The notes under the pieces were generated by a model. That model saw nothing but the letters and a program-made list of their open reading frames with translations. It was not told the DNA's origin and did no database searches. 64,000 bases of DNA from Clostridium rhizosphaerae (GTDB lineage: Bacteria > Bacillota > Clostridia > Clostridiales > Clostridiaceae). The DNA lies in the NCBI RefSeq assembly GCF_016765585.1, contig NZ_JAESWC010000002.1:124001-188000 (forward strand), given 5' to 3'. Made by a program: the position numbers and the translations under genes. Positions within the stretch are counted from its first letter, which is position 1; each line of letters begins with the position of its first letter. Of this stretch, positions 1-7,625 are shown piece after piece.

Positions 1-71
1 CCTTTTAATAGTACAAAAGATTTCATAAATTCATAGATTTCTGTTTGTTTGTCGCGTTTCTTTTCTAACAA
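1..71 (-). CDS. lexA: LexA repressor, N-terminal fragment (gene runs off the window)
   Basis: Reading the minus strand from 71 gives a TTG start 8 bases after GAGAGG and 23 codons that run off the window edge. The peptide (MLEKKRDKQTEIYEFMKSF, then VLLKG) matches the start of Firmicutes LexA, where a K/RQ-x-EI-x-x-FI helix precedes the KGYPPSVREI recognition region. LexA represses the SOS regulon and cleaves itself when RecA filaments form. The call is supported by an excellent promoter at 100-128 and a LexA box at 126-139 that would give autoregulation. Only the first helix of the DNA-binding domain is visible; the peptidase domain lies outside the window. Confidence 0.72.
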   Translation of the reverse strand, partial: MLEKKRDKQTEIYEFMKSFVLLK

Positions 72-99
72 GAAATAACACCTCTCAATCTTTAATTTG

Positions 100-128
100 A
101 TTATAGCATATATATAATTAAATATCAA
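100..128 (-). promoter_or_regulatory. Sigma-A promoter of lexA
   Basis: On the minus strand TTGATA (123-128) is separated by exactly 17 bp from TATAAT (100-105), about 30 bases upstream of the TTG start. The -35 hexamer overlaps the LexA box at 126-139, which is the expected geometry for autorepression. Confidence 0.75.
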
Positions 129-139
129 ACAAGTGTTCT
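126..139. promoter_or_regulatory. LexA (DinR) box between lexA and the divergent Cys-rich gene
   Basis: CAAACAAGTGTTCT matches the Gram-positive LexA operator CGAACRNRYGTTYC at 12 of 14 positions. It overlaps the lexA -35 element and lies 9 bp upstream of the -35 element of the divergent promoter at 149-177, so one operator could control both genes. Confidence 0.65.
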
Positions 140-148
140 AATTCTAAG

Positions 149-177
149 TTGATTTAAGAAAAGTATTTTGATATAAT
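149..177 (+). promoter_or_regulatory. Sigma-A promoter of the Cys-rich gene
   Basis: TTGATT (149-154), a 17 bp spacer, then TATAAT (172-177). A ribosome binding site AAGGAG (196-201) sits 10 bases before the ATG at 212. Confidence 0.7.
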
Positions 178-211
178 CTTTATTATACTTATTTTAAGGA
201 GCTGTATAACA

Positions 212-580
212 ATGGGTAAAAATGAGCTTTGTATTTTTGATAAAAATAAGAACTGTAATGATTGCAATGAGTGTGATATATGTGATTTAAATCCAAGAAA
301 AAAATGCGATAACTGTGGTAAGTGCCTTGAAATGGAAGGGTATGATATCAAGGCTATAAAGATTGATGAGGTTTTTGAAACTGACAGGGATTTGAACGAA
401 AATGAGCAGTTAAATAAGATACATGAAGATGCTAATATAGTATTAAGCGAGGATGACGAGTTTTGGGACTATATAGAGGACATTTCAGAACTTAAGGATT
501 TAGTTGAATCAGGGGAGGAATTAAAAGGACAGCTAGTAGAACAATATCCTGGCCTTTTAGTTTACCAAAGCAGAAAATAA
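212..580 (+). CDS. Cys-rich acidic protein of unknown function
   Basis: A 122-residue protein with its own promoter and ribosome binding site, divergent from lexA. I do not recognise a named family. Nine cysteines fall in the first 40 residues: C7, then C16, C19, C22 and C25 each separated by two residues, then C33, C36 and C39. This CxxCxxCxxC and CxxCxxC pattern resembles ligand sets for zinc or iron-sulfur clusters. The rest is acidic and probably helical, with no signal peptide or membrane segment. The shared LexA box upstream makes DNA-damage control plausible, but that is inference. It ends at a bidirectional terminator facing the recombinase gene. Confidence 0.8.
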   Translation: MGKNELCIFDKNKNCNDCNECDICDLNPRKKCDNCGKCLEMEGYDIKAIKIDEVFETDRDLNENEQLNKIHEDANIVLSEDDEFWDYIEDISELKDLVESGEELKGQLVEQYPGLLVYQSRK

Positions 581-592
581 TAAAGAGTAAAG

Positions 593-624
593 TTGGAAGG
601 TATTGATTTACCTTCCAATTTTAT
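593..624. terminator. Bidirectional terminator between the Cys-rich gene and the recombinase
   Basis: Ten-base inverted repeat TTGGAAGGTA (593-602) and TACCTTCCAA (609-618) with a 6-base loop, followed by TTTTATT on the plus strand. It lies between two convergent genes. Confidence 0.8.
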
Positions 625-1928
625 TCTATATTTAACGGATTAGATTTAACAGCGTTTCTAAGTCTTTCATCATCCACATGTGTATATATTTGAGTAGTAG
701 ATATATTTTCATGACCAAGGATCATCTGTAGACTTCTAATATCTACATTACCATGTTTGTACATCAAAGTAGCCGCAGTATGTCTTAGTTTATGAGGTGT
801 ATATTTTAAATTAGTCAGCCCGGAAAGCTTAATGTATTTTTTTACTATTATTTCTACAGTGCGTTTATTTATACGGCAGTTTCTTTCACTAATAAAAAGT
901 GCATCTTTGTGTTCGGGCAGTATTTTCATGGAAGCTCTTTCAAGCATATATTCTGAAATAGCTTTTATACATGCGTTGTTTAAGTAAACAGTTCTTTCTT
1001 TATTTCCTTTACCAACAATAGTTAAAGTATCGTCTTTTATTTTTGAAATGTCGATGCTGCACAGTTCTGATAAACGAAGTCCGCAGTTTAAAAATAAAGT
1101 TATTATGCAAAAATCTCTTTTAGTATGTTTTGAATCATTAGTGATAGTGGTATCTAATAAATTTTTACTTTCAGCTAAAGTTAAATAAATAGGATTCCTT
1201 TTACTTATTCTAGGAGTTTCTAATTCTAAAGCTGGATTTTCATTCAGAAACTTTGCTTTAGTGTAAAGATATTTGAAAAAGGATTTAATTGAAGCTACTT
1301 TTCTTGCTCTTGCATAGGTGCTATTATTTCTATCGCTCTCAACAAACGATAGAAAAGCATAAAAGTCTGGTAGTTTTATGCTTTTTATGTAACCATCATC
1401 AATATCAGCTATAGAAATTTGCTCGAACTCTATATCCTCTACATCTTTATCTAATTCGCCTCTGTAAAGCTTGATAAATCTAAATAACAGTGACAAATCT
1501 ATCTTATATCCATCGATAGTATTTTTAGATCTCCCTTTAATTACAGAAAGATAGTTTAGAAATTCTTTTAATCTATTAGGTAAAATAGAATCAGAATTAT
1601 AACTAGAGAAACCTTTAGCTTTATTTTGCATTTCATTATCATTAGAAGGGTTTTCTTTCGGAGGTTTATATTTATTTAAATCTAAATCCTTTAAAATGTT
1701 TTGAATCTGCCTAGTACTAATATTGTATATATGCGCAAGTTGAGAAGTAGAGTAGTTATTCTTTCGAAATTTATATAAATCTTCAATTATAAAAGAATAG
1801 ATTTTATCCTTAAAATTGATTCTAAGATTGCTAATAATTTCTTTTTCATCACTGCTCAAAAATGTATTTGATAATATATCTTTTTCTTTATTACTGTATG
1901 TAATAGATTCATATCTATTAATTTTCAT
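621..1928 (-). CDS. Tyrosine site-specific recombinase with N-terminal HTH extension
   Basis: A 435-residue integrase-family recombinase. The catalytic set is visible: the first Arg in the CGLRLSEL motif (about 285), Lys in GKGNKERTV (about 309), H379 and R382 in HKLRHT, H406 in LGH and the nucleophile Y415 in QIYTH. A SAM-like core-binding domain covers about 115-230. XerC/D proteins are normally near 300 residues; this one carries about 110 extra N-terminal residues with a probable helix-turn-helix (about 58-82, STSQLAHIYNISTRQIQNIL). Similar genes occur next to lexA in Clostridia, so it may be a resident Xer-like enzyme rather than a prophage integrase; no prophage genes are nearby. The ATG has a strong AAGGGGGTGG site. 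The dif or att target is unknown. Confidence 0.9.
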   Translation of the reverse strand: MKINRYESITYSNKEKDILSNTFLSSDEKEIISNLRINFKDKIYSFIIEDLYKFRKNNYSTSQLAHIYNISTRQIQNILKDLDLNKYKPPKENPSNDNEMQNKAKGFSSYNSDSILPNRLKEFLNYLSVIKGRSKNTIDGYKIDLSLLFRFIKLYRGELDKDVEDIEFEQISIADIDDGYIKSIKLPDFYAFLSFVESDRNNSTYARARKVASIKSFFKYLYTKAKFLNENPALELETPRISKRNPIYLTLAESKNLLDTTITNDSKHTKRDFCIITLFLNCGLRLSELCSIDISKIKDDTLTIVGKGNKERTVYLNNACIKAISEYMLERASMKILPEHKDALFISERNCRINKRTVEIIVKKYIKLSGLTNLKYTPHKLRHTAATLMYKHGNVDIRSLQMILGHENISTTQIYTHVDDERLRNAVKSNPLNIE

Positions 1929-1949
1929 AAATTCTCCACCCCCTTCTCA

Positions 1950-1978
1950 ATTATATCGAAGATCACTTCGTTTGTAAA
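1950..1978 (-). promoter_or_regulatory. Promoter of the recombinase gene with an inverted repeat in the spacer
   Basis: TTTACA (1973-1978), 17 bp, TATAAT (1950-1955). The spacer holds a perfect inverted repeat CGAAG-N4-CTTCG (1957-1970), an operator-like site between -35 and -10. Confidence 0.65.
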
Positions 1979-2358
1979 GTCGATTCTAATAAATTTACAT
2001 TTAGCGAAATATACTTATGCGAAATTCTTGTTGTATAAATTGCACTCCCCTAGTTTTATATGTAAAACCATAACTTTAGTTTAAATATAAAACTTAATTC
2101 AAATTATTAAACTATATTTTTCGCATTTAGTGTCCTAATAGATAAATAAATTATAGCTTCGGTAAATTCAGACTTCAAACTCCATATAAGCCCCTAGAAC
2201 GAATATTTCCCAAAACAGGAGTAGAAGGGCTAAAAAACCTTTATAACTTGCCTATGGCCTTCCTATGCACTAATAGCTTTAGTGGTAGGCTTAAATGTTC
2301 TTATCTATGTTTAAGGATAATATAATATATATATAATTTATAAATATGGAGGCTTAGA
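1979..2358. other. Intergenic region, about 380 bp, with a fold-rich RNA candidate
   Basis: The left part (1979-2150) is AT-rich and has GCGAAAT repeated directly at 2004-2010 and 2019-2025. The right part (about 2155-2292) is clearly richer in GC. It holds CTTC/GAAG (2173-2176 with 2224-2227), ACTCC/GGAGT (2179-2183 with 2218-2222), AGCC/GGCT (2189-2192 with 2228-2231), GCCTA/TAGGC (2250-2254 with 2286-2290) and CACTAA/TTAGTG (2268-2273 with 2279-2284). Neither strand has a convincing ORF. A structured noncoding RNA is the best explanation. The strand is not settled. Confidence 0.45.
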
Positions 2359-2565
2359 ATGTATAAATTAAGTATACTTGATAAGATATCTTTTATTCTG
2401 ACTATTATTGGCGCAATTAATTGGGGGTTGTATGGGTTATTCAATTTTGATCTAATACATATATTGTTTGAAGCTAATTTACAGCTTGCTTCTAGAATTG
2501 CTTATATTTTAATAGGGATAGCTGGAGTTGATATGTTGATTTTTTTATTAAAAACAAGAAAATGA
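2359..2565 (+). CDS. DUF378 family small membrane protein
   Basis: A 68-residue protein with two hydrophobic segments (about 8-30 and 42-62). The motif GAINWGLYGLFNFDLI is typical of DUF378/YuzA proteins, small two-helix membrane proteins of unknown function. GGAGG at 2348-2352 precedes the ATG by 6 bases. It is a single-gene unit on the plus strand and ends at a bidirectional terminator that also closes ptsH. Family membership is clear from the NWG motif; the function is unknown. Confidence 0.85.
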   Translation: MYKLSILDKISFILTIIGAINWGLYGLFNFDLIHILFEANLQLASRIAYILIGIAGVDMLIFLLKTRK

Positions 2566-2586
2566 ATAAAATGCATTGGAATGGCG

Positions 2587-2623
2587 AAAAAAATAAAAGG
2601 CTGATTTTAGCCTTTTATTTTTT
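2587..2623. terminator. Bidirectional terminator between DUF378 gene and ptsH
   Basis: Twelve-base inverted repeat, AAATAAAAGGCT (2591-2602) with AGCCTTTTATTT (2609-2620), loop of 6, with T-runs downstream on both strands. Confidence 0.85.
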
Positions 2624-2882
2624 ACTCTTCTAGTGAGTCTATTAACTTTACTATTTCTTCAACAGCTAAGCTTTCATCGTCTCCAGATGCAATTACCTTA
2701 ACAGTGGAGTTTTTTGTAACTCCTAATGATAAAACACCTATAAGGCTCTTTACATTAGCTTTTCTACCATTAAATTCTATACTTACGTCTGATTTAAAGG
2801 ATGATGCTTTTTTTACTAATAAAGTCGCAGGTCTAGCATGTAAGCCAGTTGCGTTTTTAACAACTACCTCTTTAGTTACCAC
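2622..2882 (-). CDS. ptsH: HPr phosphocarrier protein
   Basis: An 86-residue HPr. The phosphate-accepting His15 is in GLHARPAT and the regulatory Ser46 in KSLIGVLSLGV, so both PTS phosphotransfer from enzyme I and HPrK-type regulation are possible. It acts in the cytoplasm. The start is GTG, set by GAGGTG 9 bases upstream; an ATG two bases upstream of it is in another frame and stops at once. It has its own promoter (2923-2950) and lies 79 bp downstream of a IIA domain gene. No ptsI is in the window. Confidence 0.95.
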   Translation of the reverse strand: MVTKEVVVKNATGLHARPATLLVKKASSFKSDVSIEFNGRKANVKSLIGVLSLGVTKNSTVKVIASGDDESLAVEEIVKLIDSLEE

Positions 2883-2922
2883 TTCATATCACCTCTACTA
2901 ATTAATTATAACTAACATTTAT

Positions 2923-2950
2923 ATTATAGCATTTTTAAAAAATATTACAA
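2923..2950 (-). promoter_or_regulatory. Promoter of ptsH
   Basis: TTGTAA (2945-2950), 16 bp spacer, TATAAT (2923-2928) on the minus strand, in the gap between the IIA gene and ptsH. Confidence 0.6.
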
Positions 2951-2961
2951 TGATAAAACGT

Positions 2962-3420
2962 TTATTTTAATTTAATAACTAGAAGAGTATCTCCGCATTT
3001 AGAAGCTTTATAATTTATATCAAATGATTCAACAAGTTCAGGATTAGTTATTATTATAGGAGTAATTGATGAAGCTTTTTTCTCTAAAAAATCTTTATCA
3101 AAAAACATCAACTTATCTCCTTTTGATACTTTATCTCCTACTTTTACGTAGGTAGCTAAACCTCTGCCTTCAAGTTTTACTGAATCAATTCCAACATGTA
3201 TAAGAATTTGAAGTCCTTCTTTAGTTTTTAATACTATAGCATGTTTTGTATCATATACAAGTGTAATCTCGCCTTCAACAGGAGAAATTATGAAGTTATC
3301 TTTAGGATTTATTGCTAGGCCTTCACCTATTATTCTTTTGCTAAATAAGTAATCTTGAACTTCTGATAATGGCAAAACCTCGCCATCTACTGGCATAACT
3401 AATTTTATAGTATCATTCAT
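2962..3420 (-). CDS. PTS glucose-type IIA protein
   Basis: A 152-residue stand-alone EIIA of the glucose (Crr) family. Conserved His60 (TKH-AIVL) and the phosphorylated His75 (ILIHVGIDSV) are present, as is the N-terminal MPVDGEVLPL strand. It would take phosphate from HPr-His15 and pass it to a IIB domain, or act as a regulator. No IIB/IIC permease is adjacent, so the sugar cannot be inferred. The ATG follows GGAG by 9 bases. It lies 21 bp after the aminotransferase gene and may be co-transcribed with it. Confidence 0.93.
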   Translation of the reverse strand: MNDTIKLVMPVDGEVLPLSEVQDYLFSKRIIGEGLAINPKDNFIISPVEGEITLVYDTKHAIVLKTKEGLQILIHVGIDSVKLEGRGLATYVKVGDKVSKGDKLMFFDKDFLEKKASSITPIIITNPELVESFDINYKASKCGDTLLVIKLK

Positions 3421-3441
3421 AAAAAACGTCTCCTAATTAAA

Positions 3442-4635
3442 CTAAAGCTTTTTCAAGAAATTTTCGATTCTATTTAGGCCCTTTTCTATATTTTCCAATG
3501 ATGTTGCATAGGATAATCTAATATAGTTATCTACACCGAAAGCACTACCAGGAATAACTGCAACTTTTTCTTCATCAAGAAGTACATCTGAGAATATTAA
3601 AGAATCATTTATGCAAATTCCATGTATACTTTTACCTAGAACTTTCGATATATTTACCATTACATAGAAGGCGCCTTCAGGCTCTTTACATGATATATAA
3701 TCCATTTTATTTATTCTGTCTATCATATATTTTCTTCTATTGTTAAATTCATTAAGCATATACTGGATAGTGCTTTGCTCCCCCTTTAATGCTTCAAGAG
3801 CAGCATACTGAGCAACTGAATTCGGATTTGAAGTGACATGGCTTTGTATATTAGACATTAGTTTAGTTATTTTTTCATCTCCACAAGCTGCATAGCCTAT
3901 TCTCCATCCAGTCATAGCATAAGACTTAGATACACCATTTATTACAACTGTTCTATTATATGCATCATCTGAAAGACTAGCAATACTTATATGTTTATTG
4001 TCAGTATATATTAGCTTTTCATAAATTTCGTCAGAAATAATAATTAAATCATGCTTTTTTGCAAAATCAGCAATTTCTAATAAATTTTCTTTACTGTATA
4101 CCGTACCTGTTGGATTATTAGGGCTGTTGACTATTATAGCTTTAGTTTTATTTGTAACTATCTTTTTAAGTGAATCTATATCGTATTTAAAGTTATTTTT
4201 CTCATTTGTTTCAACAAACTTTGGTACACCATCAGATAATTTTACTAACTCTGGATAGCTAACCCAATATGGTGTAGGTATAATTACTTCATCACCCGGA
4301 TTGAGAATTGCCTGGAATACATTAGAAAGACTCTGTTTTGCACCTGTTGAAACTATTATTTGTGAAGGTTTATAATTTAAATTATTATCTGCTTTGAATT
4401 TTTCAACAATAGCTTCTTTGAGGTCTTTTATCCCTGACGCAGCAGTATACTTTGTAAACCCTTTTTTTATAGCTTCTATAGCCGCATCTTGAATATTTTT
4501 AGGTGTGTTAAAATCAGGTTCTCCAGCGCCAAACCCAATTACATCAATTCCTTCTTCTTTCATTTTCTTAGCTTTTGCATCTATAGATAATGTTATAGAT
4601 GGTGATATACCTTCTGCTTTAATTGAGTAAATCAT
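3442..4635 (-). CDS. aspB: Class I pyridoxal-phosphate aminotransferase (aspartate/aromatic type)
   Basis: A 397-residue fold-type I aminotransferase, full length for the AspB/PatA group. It shows GAGEPDFNTP near the N-terminus, NSPNNPTG (about 171) and the PLP-binding lysine in SKSYAMTGWRIGYAA (about 235). The likely reaction is transamination of aspartate or an aromatic amino acid with 2-oxoglutarate, but the exact substrate cannot be read from sequence. AGGAG lies 8 bases before the ATG. It lies 10 bp after the PHP gene, so the two are probably one transcript. Confidence 0.9.
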   Translation of the reverse strand: MIYSIKAEGISPSITLSIDAKAKKMKEEGIDVIGFGAGEPDFNTPKNIQDAAIEAIKKGFTKYTAASGIKDLKEAIVEKFKADNNLNYKPSQIIVSTGAKQSLSNVFQAILNPGDEVIIPTPYWVSYPELVKLSDGVPKFVETNEKNNFKYDIDSLKKIVTNKTKAIIVNSPNNPTGTVYSKENLLEIADFAKKHDLIIISDEIYEKLIYTDNKHISIASLSDDAYNRTVVINGVSKSYAMTGWRIGYAACGDEKITKLMSNIQSHVTSNPNSVAQYAALEALKGEQSTIQYMLNEFNNRRKYMIDRINKMDYISCKEPEGAFYVMVNISKVLGKSIHGICINDSLIFSDVLLDEEKVAVIPGSAFGVDNYIRLSYATSLENIEKGLNRIENFLKKL

Positions 4636-4645
4636 AATTAATCTC

Positions 4646-5479
4646 CTATCTATTAAAAAAATTTAATTTTAGAAACTTATTTGTAAGGTTTTCGTCTAAA
4701 CCATATGTACCAATAGTAGAAACAGTATTATTATGGCTTCCATGATAGTCGCTGCCGCCGCTTATCACTAAAGAATATTTCTTAGACAGATTATAATAAT
4801 CATTTACTTGCGTAGAAGAATGAGCTGGATGAAATACTTCAATACCGTTTAGCCCATAAACCTTCAATTCTTTAACTGTTTCTTTGAGGTGGATTCCTTT
4901 TCTTATTTCACCAGGATGAGCCAAAACGGAAATACCATTACAATTATTAATGAGTTTTAAAGCATCTTTATAATAAATTTTATATCTATCTACATAAGCA
5001 GGTTTTCCTTTAGTTAAGTATTGGGTAAATGCCTCTTTTGTGTTAGAGACATACCCTTTAGAGACTAATATTTTTGCTATATGAGGACGACCTAAGGTAG
5101 AACCTTCGTGAATAATATCGCTATACGAAATATCTATATCCAGATTATTCAATTTCTGAATAATATCTTTTATTCTTTTTACTCTACTGTCCTTTATTAA
5201 GCTAAGCACTTGCTGTAATTCGGCATTATGTATATTAATAAAGTATCCTAGTAAATGTAATTCTGTATCATTATATTCAGTACTTAGCTCAATTCCGGGG
5301 ATAATATTAATACCAAATTGCCTAGATAACTCATTTATTTTATATTGAGAATCTATAGTGTCATGATCTGTTATAGAGATACACTTAACATTGTTTTGAC
5401 TAGCCATTTCAGCAATTTCTCTTGGCCACATTAATCCATCTGAGTACGCTGAATGGATATGTAAATCTGAAAACTGCAT
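4646..5479 (-). CDS. PHP-domain phosphoesterase (RNase AM / YciV-TrpH type)
   Basis: About 277 residues. The metal-binding motifs of the PHP fold are visible in order: DLHIHSAYSDG, TDHDT, GIELS, GRPHIA, LAHPG and GSDYHG. This single-domain family includes enzymes acting on 5' ends of RNA and on 3',5'-bisphosphonucleotides; which activity applies here is inferred only by family. An in-frame GTG lies 9 bases further upstream, but it overlaps the AAAAGG ribosome binding site, so the ATG at 5479 (8 bases after AAAAGG) is preferred. It leads the short PHP-aspB-IIA unit. Confidence 0.85.
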   Translation of the reverse strand: MQFSDLHIHSAYSDGLMWPREIAEMASQNNVKCISITDHDTIDSQYKINELSRQFGINIIPGIELSTEYNDTELHLLGYFINIHNAELQQVLSLIKDSRVKRIKDIIQKLNNLDIDISYSDIIHEGSTLGRPHIAKILVSKGYVSNTKEAFTQYLTKGKPAYVDRYKIYYKDALKLINNCNGISVLAHPGEIRKGIHLKETVKELKVYGLNGIEVFHPAHSSTQVNDYYNLSKKYSLVISGGSDYHGSHNNTVSTIGTYGLDENLTNKFLKLNFFNR

Positions 5480-5531
5480 ATTATACACCTTTTCACAAAA
5501 AAATGAAGGATTACATTCATTTCATAATAAT

Positions 5532-5560
5532 AATATATCATTTAGTATTCCTATTGTAAA
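5532..5560 (-). promoter_or_regulatory. Promoter of the PHP-aspB-IIA unit
   Basis: TTTACA (5555-5560), 17 bp, TATATT (5532-5537) on the minus strand, about 50 bp before the PHP gene start. Confidence 0.6.
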
Positions 5561-5574
5561 CATTTTTATAAATA

Positions 5575-5609
5575 ATAATAAAACTTGAAGAAAGGTTTTC
5601 TTCAAGTTT
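5575..5609 (-). terminator. Terminator of spoVS
   Basis: Perfect 13-base inverted repeat AAACTTGAAGAAA (5581-5593) with TTTCTTCAAGTTT (5597-5609), loop GGT, followed on the minus strand by a T-rich tract. Confidence 0.85.
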
Positions 5610-5623
5610 GTGATTGTTTTATC

Positions 5624-5884
5624 TTATCTAGGTTGGATTATAAGTTTGATAGCTGTTTTCTTATCACCATCAATTATAACATCTGTGAACGCTGGTATAC
5701 ATACCAAGTCTATTCCAGTAGGAGCCACAAACCCTCTTGCAATTGCAATAGCCTTTACTGCTTGATTAAGTGCCCCAGCTCCAATTGCTTGAATTTCCGC
5801 AGTGCTAGTTTCTCTTAAAACGCCGGCTAAGGCACCTGCTACAGAATTTGGATTAGATTTTGCTGAAACTTTTAATACTTCCAT
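5624..5884 (-). CDS. spoVS: Stage V sporulation protein S (first copy)
   Basis: An 86-residue SpoVS of normal length, an Alba-like small DNA/RNA-binding protein needed for spore coat assembly and septation control in Bacillus. The start MEVLKVSAKSNPNSVAGALAGVLRE is diagnostic in its first 12 residues. GGAGGG lies 9 bases before the ATG. It stands alone, between rny and the PHP gene, with a strong terminator after it and a sigma-H-like promoter (5935-5962) before it. A close paralogue is encoded at 53507-53767. Confidence 0.95.
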   Translation of the reverse strand: MEVLKVSAKSNPNSVAGALAGVLRETSTAEIQAIGAGALNQAVKAIAIARGFVAPTGIDLVCIPAFTDVIIDGDKKTAIKLIIQPR

Positions 5885-5934
5885 TATAATAACCCTCCTG
5901 TAAAAATCTACTAGATTTTATTGACATACTAATA

Positions 5935-5962
5935 TTTCTACATTGAAGTAAAAAAATCCTTT
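5935..5962 (-). promoter_or_regulatory. Candidate sigma-H promoter of spoVS
   Basis: The minus strand reads AAAGGATTT (5954-5962), 12 bases, GTAGAAA (5935-5941). This fits the Bacillus sigma-H consensus RNAGGAWWW - 11/12 - RNNGAAT with one mismatch. B. subtilis spoVS is sigma-H dependent, which supports the reading. Confidence 0.45.
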
Positions 5963-6039
5963 TAATAAAAATATTTTTCAGAAGGATACAGAATTTAATA
6001 GTAATTATTGTAATAGTATATAACTCATTAAAATAATAA

Positions 6040-6064
6040 GCTGCTAACCTATTTAGTCAGCAGC
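6040..6064 (-). terminator. Probable terminator of rny
   Basis: GCTGCTAA (6040-6047) can pair with TTAG plus CAGC (6053-6056 and 6061-6064) with a 4-base bulge; the minus strand then reads TTATTATTTT. It lies 14 bases past the rny stop codon. Confidence 0.55.
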
Positions 6065-6077
6065 CTATCTATTATTA

Positions 6078-7625
6078 CTATTTTGCGTATTCAATTGAAC
6101 GAGTTTCCCTAATAACATTAACTTTGATTTGGCCAGGATACTCTAATTCGCTTTCTATTTTCTTAACAATATTTCTAGCTAATTCTGTTGCGCCAGCATC
6201 ATCAACTTCATCAGGCTTAACTAAAATTCTAACTTCTCTGCCTGCTTGAATAGCAAAAGACTTTTCTACACCCTCATAAAGATTTGCAATTTCCTCTAAT
6301 TTTTCAAGTCTCTTTATATATGCTTCTAGTGTTTCTCTTCGAGCACCAGGTCTTGCTGCAGAAATAGCATCTGCTGCTTGAACAAGTATTGCTTCTAATG
6401 ACTGGAATTCAACATCACCATGATGAGCCCCTATAGCATTTACTATAATTGACGATTCGTGATATTTCTTTGCAAGGTCCGCTCCAATTAAAGCATGTGG
6501 ACCTTCAACTTCATGATCAACAGCCTTACCAATATCATGAAGTAAGCCTGCTCTCTTTGCAACTGCTACATCTAATCCTAATTCTGAAGCCATTAATCCT
6601 GCTAAGTAAGACACTTCAATCGAATGTTTTAAAACATTTTGACCATAACTAGTTCTATATTTCAATCTTCCAAGCAATCTAATTAGTTCAGAATGTAATC
6701 CGTGTATACCAGTCTCAAAAGTAGCTTGTTCTCCTTCTTCCTTAATGTGGTTTTCAACTTCTTTTTTAGCTTTTTCAACCATTTCTTCAATTCTTGCTGG
6801 ATGAATTCTACCATCTACAATTAATTTTTCAAGTGCAATTCTAGCGACTTCTCTTCTAATTGGGTCAAAACCAGAAAGAATAACTGCTTCAGGAGTATCA
6901 TCAATAATTAAATCAATTCCTGTAAGTGTTTCGAGAGTTCTTATATTTCTTCCTTCTCTACCTATTATTCTCCCTTTCATTTCATCATTAGGAAGTGCTA
7001 CAACATGAACAGTTGTTTCAGCTACGTGATCTGCTGCACATCTTTGAATAGCACAAGTAATAACCTCGCGAGCCCTCTTATCAGCTTCTTCTTTAGCTTT
7101 AGTTTCTACTTCCTTTATTAAAATTGCAGCATCGTGTTTAATTTCTTTTCTAATTTCATCTAATAATAATTGTTTTGCATCTTCTGAAGTTAAACCAGAA
7201 AGCCTTTCCAGTTCTTCTCTTTGCTTTTGATAAAGATTTTGAATTTGTTCTTCTAATGATTGAATTTCAAGTTGTTTTTTGTTGAGATTTTCATCTCTTT
7301 TTTCAAGCATATCACCTTTTTTATCTAATAATTCTTCACGCTGAATTAGTCTTCTTTCAAGTCGTTGAATTTCATTTCTTCGATCTCTAGACTCTTTCTC
7401 AAAATCAGTCCTGAGTCTATGTACCTCTTCTTTAGCCTCAAGTACTGATTCTTTCTTTAAAGATTCTACCTCTTTTGAGGCTTCGTCCATAATGTGTTTT
7501 GACTTTTCCTCAGCTTGTGAAATTTTAGCTTGTGATATATTTTTTCTTACATAAACTGCAGCACATATAATTGCTGCAACAGTGATTATTATGATGCCAA
7601 TAATAATTATAATTGTATTAGTCAA
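6078..7625 (-). CDS. rny: Ribonuclease Y, membrane-anchored endoribonuclease
   Basis: About 515 residues, the usual length. An N-terminal membrane helix (about 5-27) is followed by a long coiled coil, a KH domain with GREGRNIR, and an HD domain (LLHDIGKA, about 365) that holds the metal centre. RNase Y starts bulk mRNA decay at the membrane. The start is best taken as TTG at 7625, 8 bases after AAGGAGG; the in-frame GTG at 7634 lies inside that ribosome binding site. It is transcribed alone from the promoter at 7743-7771, downstream of recA as in many Firmicutes. Confidence 0.96.
   Translation of the reverse strand: MTNTIIIIIGIIIITVAAIICAAVYVRKNISQAKISQAEEKSKHIMDEASKEVESLKKESVLEAKEEVHRLRTDFEKESRDRRNEIQRLERRLIQREELLDKKGDMLEKRDENLNKKQLEIQSLEEQIQNLYQKQREELERLSGLTSEDAKQLLLDEIRKEIKHDAAILIKEVETKAKEEADKRAREVITCAIQRCAADHVAETTVHVVALPNDEMKGRIIGREGRNIRTLETLTGIDLIIDDTPEAVILSGFDPIRREVARIALEKLIVDGRIHPARIEEMVEKAKKEVENHIKEEGEQATFETGIHGLHSELIRLLGRLKYRTSYGQNVLKHSIEVSYLAGLMASELGLDVAVAKRAGLLHDIGKAVDHEVEGPHALIGADLAKKYHESSIIVNAIGAHHGDVEFQSLEAILVQAADAISAARPGARRETLEAYIKRLEKLEEIANLYEGVEKSFAIQAGREVRILVKPDEVDDAGATELARNIVKKIESELEYPGQIKVNVIRETRSIEYAK

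Noticed and set aside
1956-1972. LexA box in the recombinase promoter
   Set aside because: The inverted repeat CGAAG-N4-CTTCG does not match GAAC-N4-GTTC.
2155-2292. Decayed small membrane protein on the minus strand of the structured island
   Set aside because: One frame reads a short hydrophobic stretch but is interrupted by stops and has no start or ribosome binding site; base pairing explains the composition better.
5502-5521. Weak hairpin AATGAA/TTCATT with T-run before the PHP gene
   Set aside because: Only six A-T-rich pairs; such stems are expected by chance in DNA of this composition.
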